From Archegozetes longisetosus (Eukaryota > Arthropoda > Arachnida > Sarcoptiformes > Trhypochthoniidae): a DNA stretch of 64,000 nucleotides. The DNA lies in NCBI GenBank assembly GCA_018873245.2, contig JAEMBT020000005.1:8976001-9040000 (forward strand), written 5' to 3'. The notes below the pieces were generated by a model. That model was not told where the DNA came from. It was given only the letters and a program-made list of their open reading frames with translations, and searched no databases. This document shows positions 1-8,371 of this stretch, in pieces (the first letter of the stretch is position 1; the number at the start of each line of letters is the position of its first letter). Both the position numbers and the translations under genes were made by a program.

Positions 1-290
1 CTATCTAATTTTTCAATATTTCATTTTTTATTTTATTTTATACTCTTGTTAGACATCACTTCTGAAAAGTGAGCCTTAGCTTGAAAAAAAGTTCAAACTC
101 AATATTCAATTGTTTATCTGTCTAATTGAATAGTATTTTCGAGTTTGAGTGTCAACTAATTTTTAGAAATTTTTTGCAAATTTTTCTCCAAGTTGTGAGC
201 AATTATGTCAAGGTTTCATTTATCAGAGGCTTTCACGAAATAAGTCATAAATACAGGTATTTAAAAAACTAAAATTATTTAATCCTAAAT

Positions 291-302
291 TACAGGTCTG
301 CA
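291..302 (+). promoter_or_regulatory. Probable 5'-UTR splice acceptor, MINPP copy 1
   Basis: AAATTACAG|GTCTGCA precedes the ATG by seven bases. The same arrangement sits at 6660-6671 before copy 2. This suggests a 5'-UTR intron whose donor is not identified; for copy 1 it may lie outside the window. Confidence 0.4.
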
Positions 303-749
303 ATGGTGGCCAATATTCTAATGGTATGTTGCCTGACGATCGCTTTCGGGTTATGGGTTGACGGATCGTGTATTAATCTGAACAAAAAATCTGAGTGTTA
401 TTCAAATGATGTCTTAAAACCCACGCGACTCTACGGAACTAAAACAACGTATACTATAGCGCGAAAATCATTTCGAAACGACTCATTCAACTATGAAGTA
501 CCAAATTGCAAACCAATTATGTTTTACTTCATTGGTCGACACGCAATCCGATATCCTGATGCCGAAGACATAGTAGAGATGTCTGAAGTGTTGCCGAAAC
601 TACAGAAAAGTATCGTTAAAGCGGCCGAAAAGGATTAACTGAGTTATGCGAAAATGATTTGATGGGAATTCGTGAGTGGAAGTTCACAATGAATCAAACC
701 GACGATAACAGGATTAGTGATACTGGAGTTATAGAAACTAAAGCCATTG

Positions 750-835
750 GTAACTTTTCTCAATTAAATTAGTATTCAATATGTGATCTGATTTTCTAAT
801 GGTTTTTCTCTTTTTATGTTTAATCAAATTGATAG
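750..835 (+). other. Intron 1 of MINPP copy 1
   Basis: GTAACT...GATAG intron, phase 1, splitting the Ala codon of KAIAKEF. It is base-for-base identical, by my reading, to intron 1 of copy 2 at 7120-7205. Confidence 0.85.
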
Positions 836-1030
836 CTAAAGAGTTTAAGTCTAGATATCCCCAACTTTTTAACTTAAACAAAGTTAAGATTGAAGTCGGA
901 ATCACTACTAAAGAAAGAACTGATCAAACCGCTGACGCTTTTATCGAGCAAATCAAATTAGATCAAAGCAATCAATATAAAGATAAAGACAGCTCAGAAG
1001 AGGATGACAGCAACGAAAAGGAAGTTAATG

Positions 1031-1110
1031 GTAGGGACGCTAATTGAATTTATTTGTTGACTAATTATTTATGAGTAAATTTTTTACATTCAATTAATTT
1101 CTATCTTTAG
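1031..1110 (+). other. Intron 2 of MINPP copy 1, shifted donor
   Basis: The donor G|GTAGGG at 1031 lies 9 bp upstream of the site used in copy 2. The position homologous to the copy 2 donor reads CT instead of GT. The acceptor CTATCTTTAG ends at 1110. Phase is preserved, and the resulting protein is shorter by three codons here. Confidence 0.7.
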
Positions 1111-1455
1111 GTCATGAAAAGGAAATAACGAAGATTGAGAAACCGTTTTTATATTTTCACGACACGTGTGAAGACCTGTTGTCTTTTCAAGGCGTAAAAC
1201 TCGGGAAACCAAAACTAGTCAAAGATTTACGCGAAAGCGATTTAATGCAGAAAGTTGTCCAAAGAGTTAATGATAGGTTAGGGCTAGAACCAGATAATTT
1301 AATTAACGCCAAGATATTCAAGCACGTGAGCAGAGCTTGTTATTTTGAGTTCGCTATTTATGGTCAGAGTCCGTGGTGTTCTGTTCTCGGAGATGAAGAG
1401 TTCAAGGTTTTGGAGTACTTGGACGATATTGAAGATTATTATGAAGACGCTTATG

Positions 1456-1522
1456 GTCTGAGAACTAGTTATCCAGTTGATTTTTGATTATTATTGAATT
1501 TGAATTTTGTTTTTTATTAAAG
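1456..1522 (+). other. Intron 3 of MINPP copy 1
   Basis: 67-bp intron, donor TATG|GTCTGA and acceptor TATTAAAG, phase 1 (Gly of AYGRD). It is identical to 7829-7895 in copy 2. Confidence 0.85.
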
Positions 1523-1992
1523 GTCGTGATATTAATAGTAAGCAAACGTGTCCATTGATTGGCGATCTATTAGACAAAGTTAAATCTTCAATCAAGAACC
1601 ATAAAGAGTTGAAGACTTATCTGCACTTTACTCACGCTGGAGTTATTAAGAGATTATATTCTGGTTTAGGATTATTTAATGATTTGAGTTCTAACTCAAA
1701 TTCTAAACCCTCTGAAGCGATTTGTTTGAGTGATAATAGGAAATGGAAATCAAGTCTAATTACTCCGTTTTCGGCGAATTTTGCTTCAGTTCTGTATAAA
1801 TGCAAGAATAAAGGCAAACATGGTAGTAAAAAAGATAAAAAGAATGGTAAATACAAAATGTTAACTTTGGTTCAACAAAATCCAGTTATGATTAATGGTT
1901 GCGATTCCGAACTTTGTTCTGTTGACAAATTTATTAGTTCTTATGAAACAATGGCGTCCAATTGTGACCTCAATGAGATTTGCAAAATTTAA

Positions 1993-2505
1993 ATATTTAA
2001 TACTATTCAATTTGGCAATAAGCTTGAATGATTGAAGACAAATCTATTTTCAATCATTCATAAACTAAAATCAGCCAAAAACAAATACATTTCAAAATTG
2101 AAACATTCAGTAGATTGTGGTTTGCATAAAGCAACCTTATATAAATTATACATAATCTATTTTTTATAAATAGAAAACTTCAAAGCTTGTGTAAAATTTT
2201 TAATAGTTTTTATTATATGTTTGACTTATCACAAAGTGATCAAAGCTGTGAATGTGTAAAAATATCCTTTTGTTCAGACAAAAAATAAATAAGCTTATTT
2301 AAATGGTGAATAGAAGTTAAATACGAGATTCAATGCATAGAAATTTTTATAAATTAGATACTTTTCTGAAATAACATGAAAACAATTGCTATAATTTGAC
2401 TATAATACCTCAAATCTAGTTGGTTTCTCTGATTTGTGAAATAGTCACTTTGAACGGAAACTTCAGATAGAGGCTTTAAAATGTTAGACATTGATTCGCA
2501 GCTTG
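1993..2505. other. 3' flank of MINPP copy 1
   Basis: Non-coding and AT-rich, with AATAAA-like sequence near 2284 (AAAAAATAAATAAG) that could serve as a poly(A) signal. It shares long blocks with 8372-8885. Confidence 0.4.
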
Positions 2506-3360
2506 TCTTCAATGGTCAAAGTAAGTGATAACTTGAATTTTATTCACAGTAGCTTTTATAGCTCTAAATCTAACATTTATATAATATGCTTAAATTATGT
2601 TAATTTATGAACGAAAGAATAAAATAAACTTTTGTTGAAAAAAATGATAAATATTTGAGGTAAAAATTGCAATCATTTTTAAACATTTATTTCGTAACTT
2701 TTAACATAAAAATGAAAACAATTTTTAGCTATTTTTGATCAGTGTTCTAGACTTAATTCAACATTTAATAAAACCTTGAATACCCTGTAATTGTAAGTTT
2801 AATGATATTTCAAAAGATAAAGAATATTGCCGGAAAGTCTATGCGATTCTGCCTAATTTGGCATTCGGGATCTGATGATATATTTTAATAGAGGTGATCA
2901 GCCTGATCAAAATTGCCAATGGGTCCACCTCCGTATAACTTATAGTTTAAGCGTTAGATGGCGTTAAAGTTTTAAAATGGGACAAAATATAGATTTATTC
3001 GGTGGATATTAAAGATATCGAAAAATGGTTTTCATATTTGTAGTCAGCGTTAAATTCTACATCGAAACCATATATCATATATTCAAAAATCTTAAAATCA
3101 AAAAATTGAAAAATTCGACACAAAATTCGAATATCTCGAAAACTATTCGATATAAAAAATTTTGATTTGATATTCGGATTCAGCGTTAAAAAATACATAT
3201 AGATCCGTTTAAAAGTAAATTTATAAAAAATTAATGTTCAGCTTGAATAATATAAAAAACCATCAAATGCACGACATCTGCCCGAGATTCCTATTCCCGC
3301 AGAATTTTTGAATGATATCTGCGTGGAATTGGAGGAACAAGAGTAAGCCTTGGCGGCGAC
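2506..3360. other. Non-coding spacer
   Basis: AT-rich with no convincing ORF. A 67-codon minus-strand frame at 2995-3198 has no recognisable motif and I regard it as chance. Around 2900-2935 a GTGATCAGCCTGATCA inverted repeat and a GGTCCACCTCC stretch may be transposon debris. Confidence 0.4.
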
Positions 3361-3365
3361 TAAAA

Positions 3366-3403
3366 TGGGGAGTCCGGTGGGGGCGGAGGGTGGGACCCCC
3401 ACC
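3366..3403 (+). repeat. GC-rich hairpin with a G-quadruplex-like run
   Basis: The 8-bp arms GGTGGGGG (3376-3383) and CCCCCACC (3396-3403) form a perfect stem with a 12-base loop that itself holds GG, GGG runs. With GGGG at 3367-3370 the strand has four G-runs. It stands out in otherwise ~30% GC sequence. Function unknown; it could be the remnant of a transposon end. Confidence 0.5.
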
Positions 3404-3869
3404 TAAATATTACATTTTACATCGTGATTAAATGTTATCATATATTTAAAAATATATGATAGGCAGAGTTCAGCAATGTTCTTTTATGTATGCAATCAGT
3501 ACAACCGAGTAGTTTAAGATTAGGGGCAGGTTAAAAATTTGAGGCTTATTTTAGTAGATTTTGAAGTGCAGTTTGTCCTTGACTTTGGTGGCTCGCATAA
3601 TGGGGAATTAATTTTAGCAACTCAATTCCAAAGCACCGGGCCACTCTTATGAGGTGCATAATATTAAGAGACGAGGATTATGACAATCAGTTTTTAATAC
3701 ACGCATAGCTTAAACACTGCTTTGATTTTGGCAACAAATTTTACAAACTGTAAAGTTTGTTCAAAACTCATTTAATATAAGGAAATCGTTTTTAATAAGG
3801 TGTGTTTATTACTACACTTTATCCCGGATATAATGAACGGGTAGGTGCAGCATAAAGTGTTCACTATAA

Positions 3870-3895
3870 GCGGGTTTCACTATAAACGTTCTAGA
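3870..3895 (+). repeat. Subterminal repeat motifs, left side of the Tigger element
   Basis: GTTCACTATAAGCGGG followed by TTTCACTATAAACG: two tandem copies of a ~15-bp motif also present near the right end. Such subterminal motifs are plausible transposase-binding sites (inference). Confidence 0.6.
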
Positions 3896-4093
3896 GGAGG
3901 AAGAACTTTGAAAACAATTTTATTCTTACTTTCAATATGAAAATTTGTTATAAAAAGTATTTGATAACATTTTAATTATTTTTGTTGATGTAATCAGTAA
4001 TGAGTGACTGTCTACTAGTTTTACTATTATTTAAGATTAACTTTTCAAACTTATTAAGAATATCATAATTATTGTTCACTTCATTGAATGATC

Positions 4094-4306
4094 CTAAATA
4101 TAAGGATCACTCAATGTTGATTTCAAGTCTTTTTTGTTTAGTTTACTCGCAAGTAATGAATATTTTTCCTTATTCTTCAAAATTGCACTAATATTCGATT
4201 TATTCTTTAAATTGTATTTTTTAACGATTAAATCGTAATCAATTCTGTTCTCAACATCTTTAATAATTTTCAATTTCTTTTCTAAAGAAATACTTTTACG
4301 TTTTGT
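4094..4306 (-). pseudogene. Tigger/CENP-B-type N-terminal HTH remnant
   Basis: Reverse-strand open stretch of 70 codons without an ATG, bounded by stops. It reads KRKSISLEKKLKIIKDVEN, then a block ending VKKYNLKNKSNISAILKNKE. This matches the first helix-turn-helix of CENP-B and Tigger/pogo transposases (family pattern KRK..SLE.K..II, KKY.L..STIS.ILKN). The catalytic part is missing and there is no start codon, so it is a fossil fragment inside the inverted-repeat element. Confidence 0.75.
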
Positions 4307-4456
4307 TTAATTGAAACCATATTTGTTATTAATTTGTTTGTATTTGTCGATTATTCGTTTGTTATAGTTTTCGATTGAAAAAATAAATGTTTTACAGTTT
4401 GCTAAAAATAGTTCACTATAAATGTATAGTATTCGTACTGTTGGTGCTTTGGAATG

Positions 4457-4600
4457 TGTTCACTATAAGCGGGATTTCATTATAAGCGGGTTCACTATAA
4501 CCGTATTTTTTACAATAAGATATAAGCATTAGGAGCTCGGTGTTGAACAACATGTTCACAATAAGCGGGTTTTCACTATAAGCGGGTTCACTATATCCGG
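4457..4600 (+). repeat. Subterminal repeat array, right side of the Tigger element
   Basis: Two clusters, 4457-4503 and 4552-4600, each with three units of the form TTCACTATAAGCGGG (variants TTCATTATAAGCGGG, TTCACAATAAGCGGG, TTCACTATAACCG, TTCACTATATCCGGG). The array is strongly asymmetric compared with the left side. Confidence 0.65.
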
Positions 4601-4946
4601 GATAGAGTGTATCAACTAAAATGTCGTTCAAACGAAGCGTATTTCAATTAGTTTAGACACTAAATATAAAGTGATTAAATCGCTCCACAAAATTACTTCA
4701 TCATTAGGAATATTAAATCAATTTAAAAATCATTTAAAACATGTTTGAAGAATCGCTAAAAATCAAATTAATTGTCAATATTATTAATACGAGGAATAAC
4801 TTTTTTCTTACTACTCGGGATCTACTCATTCATTGATTCATCCTTTCATTTGCTTCTTATTTGCCATCTTTTGTTCATTAACTAAATGTATTAACTAATT
4901 AAATTTAATAAATAATTGTGCAAATCATTCAGAATAATTGAAATAT

Positions 4947-5284
4947 TTAACTGAGTCGTTCAACAACTGAACCGCTTTTGCACTCGAGATGGCAATGAGC
5001 AGTGTTCTCAGACTTAGCGCCTATTTTTCCCAAAGAGTAAAGAATACAGGAGAAGACACTGTAAGTAATTTTAGGTATGAAAAACAGCGACATTTGATCG
5101 TCGGGAACAGATATTCCGCATTTCGCTAATAAGTATAAGTTTTTATTTAACACATTTGTGTTATTTGGACTGTAGTCAAGTGTATAAGTATGCAATAAAA
5201 CTTTTTTGATAATCGGTTCGAGTCCTTGTTCAGACATAAGCTCTTTTGCTCTATTTTGCAAAAAAATTAAGTTTTTCAAGTACT
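4947..5284 (-). CDS. Unrecognised candidate exon (uncertain)
   Basis: Reverse-strand open frame of about 112 codons, one of the longest here outside the recognised genes. A plausible acceptor TTTTCAG|AGTACTTG sits at its 5' edge (exon first base 5284). The first ~60 residues look ordered (NLIFLQNRAKELMSEQGLEP, later LYLLAKCGISVPDDQ); the rest is less gene-like. I see no family motif, no start ATG near the 5' end and no clear donor. It may be a terminal exon, a gene fragment, or chance. Confidence 0.25.
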
Positions 5285-6345
5285 CTGAAAATGTTAATTT
5301 TTAAAAAATGCGCATTTACACTGTTTTTGTCCAGGTATCTAAAAGGTGGTGTTTGTAGACTTGACGCTTTTGTGGTCCATCCTCCCCATAGAAGTGTCCA
5401 CTCTAGTATTCTCTACTTTGATCTAAGCCGATAACGCCCTCTGTTCAGTATGACCATAAGCCTAATTTAATTTTGAATATTTGTTGAAAATTCAATTAGA
5501 TTTGATTGTATACAAATCTATTTTAATTGAATTTGGATTAATTAAAAAATGTGTTAATTAATCAAAAGTAGCGGCAAATTATGAAGATTGCACGAGTGGG
5601 TGTAATTGTTAAAAACAGCATTCATTTAAATAAGTAATTAAATAAAACACCGCGATATCAACTGCAGCTGAAAGTGATGAACATTTTAGTCGCAAATATT
5701 TGATTCAATCAGTAATAAATTATAAATCAGTTGCGAATAAGTTTCTTTGATATTAAATATTGAATCGTTGCCAAGACATGAACGTTTGCACAAAAGGTGT
5801 ATACTTTATGATACATTTTCGTTCGTATGTCTAGTGCTCAATCTTTCAATTGAATTCAATTCTTGATTTGTTCGCTTTTTAATAACCCTTCAGTATTTAA
5901 AAATCAGTAGAAGGTATGTATTTATGTAAAAATTGTTAGAGAGTATTTTAAAATGAAGTTGAATTTGGTCATTTTATCTAGCTTTTAATTGGTGTGATTA
6001 TAGAGTTATGAAAACTAAGTTAAAGTTACTTTAGTTCAGTATTGAGCACTTAAGCACTAAAAAACTTGAAAACAAATCTTGTGATGGCTTTCCATTTGCA
6101 GTATGTATCTCAACGTTCCATTTGATTAGGTTATGTATCATTTCGAGAGTAATACTTTACTAATTAACCAGTCTTCGTATGTTACTTCATAATTATACAG
6201 ATCTTAGCTTAGTTTCTATTAATTTGGGGTTCAAAGTAAGTTAAACTTTATTATGCAGTCACTATTTATATCGTAATAGGTCAGTTAGATTTTCATAATC
6301 TTAATAATAGATTCACTTTTATAAAGAATTTTATCTGTTCACTTT
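5285..6345. other. Non-coding spacer upstream of MINPP copy 2
   Basis: AT-rich with no ORF worth reporting. It should contain the promoter and any 5'-UTR exon of copy 2, but I cannot place a TATA box or transcription start with confidence. Confidence 0.35.
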
Positions 6346-6659
6346 ATCTAATTTTTCAACGTTTCATATTTGATTCGCATTTCAATTGTTTTATACTGTT
6401 ATTAGTTAGGTATCACTTCTGGAAGAGTGATCCTTAAAGCTTGAAAAAAGTTCAAACTCAGTATTCAATTACTTAGCTGTCTAAATGAATAGTTTTTTCG
6501 ATTTTGAATGTCAACTAATTTTTAGAAAGTTTTTGAAAACCATTCTTCAAATTGTGAGCAATTATGTGAGGGTTCCCTTCATTTGAAGGCTTAACGATAT
6601 GAATACGATATGTAAATTATGAATACAGGTATTCGAAAGACTAAAATTTGATTTTAAAT

Positions 6660-6671
6660 TACAGGTCTGCA
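6660..6671 (+). promoter_or_regulatory. Probable 5'-UTR splice acceptor, MINPP copy 2
   Basis: TTACAG|GTCTGCAATG, matching copy 1. If it is used, the in-frame ATG at 6648 is intronic and translation begins at 6672. Confidence 0.4.
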
Positions 6672-8371
6672 ATGGTGACCAGTATTCTAATGGTATGTTG
6701 TCTGACAATCTCTTTCAGCTTATGTATTGACGGGTCGTGTGTTGAGCTGAACAATAAATCTGAATGCTATTCAGATGACGTCTCGAAACCCTTTCGACTC
6801 TATGGAAGTAAAACAACGTATACTATAGCGCGAAAATCATTTCAAAACGACTCATTCAACTATGAATTACCGAATTGCAAACCAATTATGTTCTACTTCA
6901 TTGGTCGACACGCAATCCGATATCCTGATGGTAAAGAGATCGTAGAGATGTCTGAAGTGTTGCCAAAACTGCAGAAAAGTATCGTTAAAGCGGCCGAAAA
7001 AGGATTAACTGAGTTATGCGAAAATGATTTGATAGAAATTCGTGAGTGGAAGTTCACAATGAATCAAACCGACGATAACAGGATTAGTGATACTGGAGTT
7101 ATAGAAACTAAAGCCATTGGTAACTTTTCTCAATTAAATTAGTATTCAATATGTGATCTGATTTTCTAATGGTTTTTCTCTTTTTATGTTTAATCAAATT
7201 GATAGCTAAAGAGTTTAAGTCTAGATATCCCCAACTCTTTAACTTAAACAAAGTTAAGATTGAAGTCGGAATCACTACTAAAGAAAGAACTGAACAAACC
7301 GCTGACGCTTTTATTGAAGAAATCAAATTAGATCAAAGCAATCAATGTGAACTTAAAGATAAAGACAGCTGTGAAGATGACAGCAATGACAAAGAAGTTA
7401 ATGATAGGAATGGTAATTAAAGTTATTTATTGACTAATTATTTATGAGTAAATTTTTTACATTCAATTAATTTCTATCTTTAGGTCATGAAAAGGAAATA
7501 ACGAAGACTGAGAAACCGTTTTTATATTTTCACGACACGTGCGACGACCTGTTGTCTGTTCAAGGCGTAAAACTCGAGAAACCAAAACTAGTTAAAGATT
7601 TACGCGAAAGCGATTTAATGCAAAAACTCTTTCAGAGAGTTAATGATAGGTTAGGGTTGAAATCAGATAATTTGATTAATGCCAAGATATTCAAGCACGT
7701 GAGCAGAGCTTGTTATTTCGAGTTCGCTATTTATGGTCAGAGTCCGTGGTGTTCTGTTCTCGGAGATGAAGAGTTCAAGGTTTTGGAATACTTGAACGAT
7801 ATTGATGATTTTTATGAAGACGCTTATGGTCTGAGAACTAGTTATCCAGTTGATTTTTGATTATTATTGAATTTGAATTTTGTTTTTTATTAAAGGTCGT
7901 GATATTAATAGTAAGCAAACGTGTCCATTGATTGGTGATCTATTAGACAAAGTCAAATCTTCAATCAAGAACCATAAAGAGTTGAGGACCTATCTGCACT
8001 TTACTCACGGATTAGTTCTTAAGAGATTATATTCTGGTTTAGGATTATTTAATGACTTGGGTTTTGATTCGAATTCTAAATCCTCTGAAGCGATTTGTTT
8101 GAGTGATAATAGGAAATGGAAATCAAGTCTAGTTGTTCCGTTTTCGGCAAATTTTGCTTCAGTTCTGTTTAAATGCAAGAATAAAGACCAAAATGATGAT
8201 AAAGACACAAAAGATAAAAAGAGTAGCGAATACAAGATGTTAACATTGGTACAACAAAATCCAGTTATGATCAATGGTTGCGATTCCGAACTTTGTTCTG
8301 TTGACAAATTTATTAGTTCTTATAAAACAATGGCATCCAATTGTGACCTCAATGAGATTTGCAAAATTTAA
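6672..8371 (+). CDS. MINPP1-like histidine acid phosphatase, copy 2 (intact, altered active site)
   Basis: Coding exons 6672-7119, 7206-7412, 7484-7828 and 7896-8371 (TAA) join in phase into 491 residues, close to the ~490 of multiple inositol polyphosphate phosphatase 1, which removes phosphates from InsP6/InsP5 in the secretory pathway. Residues 1-23 form a signal peptide. R79-H80-A81 with R83, P85 is the phosphate-binding motif, where the family has Gly at 81. After GVIETKAIAKEFKSRYPQLF-type sequence comes an acidic, Asp/Lys-rich linker, then FLYFHDTC, AYGRDINSK and H371-G372-L373, where the family has His-Ala-Glu. RKWKSSL and PFSANF follow. The C-terminus is NEICKI, with no KDEL-type retention signal, so secretion is likely. 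The ATG at 6672 was chosen because it matches copy 1 and starts the hydrophobic segment; the ATG at 6648 lies in a probable upstream intron. The nucleophile His is kept but the acid is lost, so this may be a pseudo-phosphatase or a binding protein (inference). Confidence 0.9.
7120..7205 (+). other. Intron 1 of MINPP copy 2
   Basis: 86-bp GT-AG intron, phase 1, joining KAI to AKEF. It is identical in sequence to its counterpart in copy 1. Confidence 0.85.
7413..7483 (+). other. Intron 2 of MINPP copy 2
   Basis: 71-bp intron, donor AATG|GTAATT and acceptor TATCTTTAG, phase 1, joining the acidic linker to HEKEITK. The 3' 60 bases match copy 1 nearly perfectly. Confidence 0.8.
7829..7895 (+). 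other. Intron 3 of MINPP copy 2
   Basis: 67-bp GT-AG intron, phase 1, at the Gly of AYGRDINSK. Identical to copy 1. Confidence 0.85.

Larger units (their letters stand above)
303..1992 (+). pseudogene. MINPP1-like histidine acid phosphatase, copy 1 (frameshifted)
   Basis: Four coding exons read by eye: 303-749, 836-1030, 1111-1455 and 1523-1992 (TAA), with GT-AG introns of 86, 80 and 67 bp. The product is a secreted inositol-polyphosphate phosphatase relative: signal peptide, then RHAIRYPD (family RHGxRxP), a WKF block, KSRYPQLF, AYGRDINSK, HFTHAG (family HAE) and RKWKSSLITPFSANF. The exon phases agree with each other and with copy 2. Near base 630 the run in GCCGAAAAGGA has four A where copy 2 has five, so the frame closes at 638. 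The coding bases sum to 1457, one short of a multiple of three. All downstream exons stay open in the shifted frame, so this is either a young pseudogene or an assembly error. The protein would be about 485 residues if the frame were whole, the usual family length. RHG and HAE are both altered, so catalysis is doubtful in any case. Family assignment is confident; status as a pseudogene is less so. Confidence 0.85.
1..2505 (+). repeat. Tandem duplication unit, left copy (left edge outside the window)
   Basis: Bases 1-2505 align with about 6346-8885: shared 5' flank (TCTAATTTTTCAA..., a small hairpin around the TCACTTCT / AGAGTGA-type arms, AGTTCAAACTCA), the whole gene, and a shared 3' flank ending around GCTTTAAAATGTTAG. 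Flanks have small indels. Because homology starts at base 1, the unit extends further left. Confidence 0.8.
3815..4609. mobile_element. Tigger/pogo-type DNA transposon, non-autonomous remnant
   Basis: The left end CACTTTATCCCGGATATAAT and the reverse complement of the right end, CACTCTATCCCGGATATAGT, match at 18 of 20 bases and continue as TGAAC. Both ends are flanked by TA (3813-3814 and 4610-4611), the Tc1/mariner-superfamily target duplication. Repeated motifs of the form TTCACTATAAGCGGG occur inside both ends. A reverse-strand frame at 4094-4306 encodes a CENP-B/Tigger N-terminal helix-turn-helix, but no catalytic DDE/D domain is visible in the 795 bp. It is therefore an internally deleted, probably immobile copy. 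Confidence 0.85.

Noticed and set aside
1632-1856. Reverse-strand ORF over MINPP copy 1, and its counterpart 8005-8307 over copy 2
   Set aside because: Antisense shadow of the last exon; it appears in both copies only because the exon is duplicated.
5190-5240. GGTTCGAGTCC, resembling a tRNA T-arm
   Set aside because: The flanking bases do not form the T-stem and no acceptor or anticodon arm can be folded around it.
7108-7326. Reverse-strand ORF over intron 1 and exon 2 of MINPP copy 2
   Set aside because: Shadow frame spanning a splice junction; no motif.
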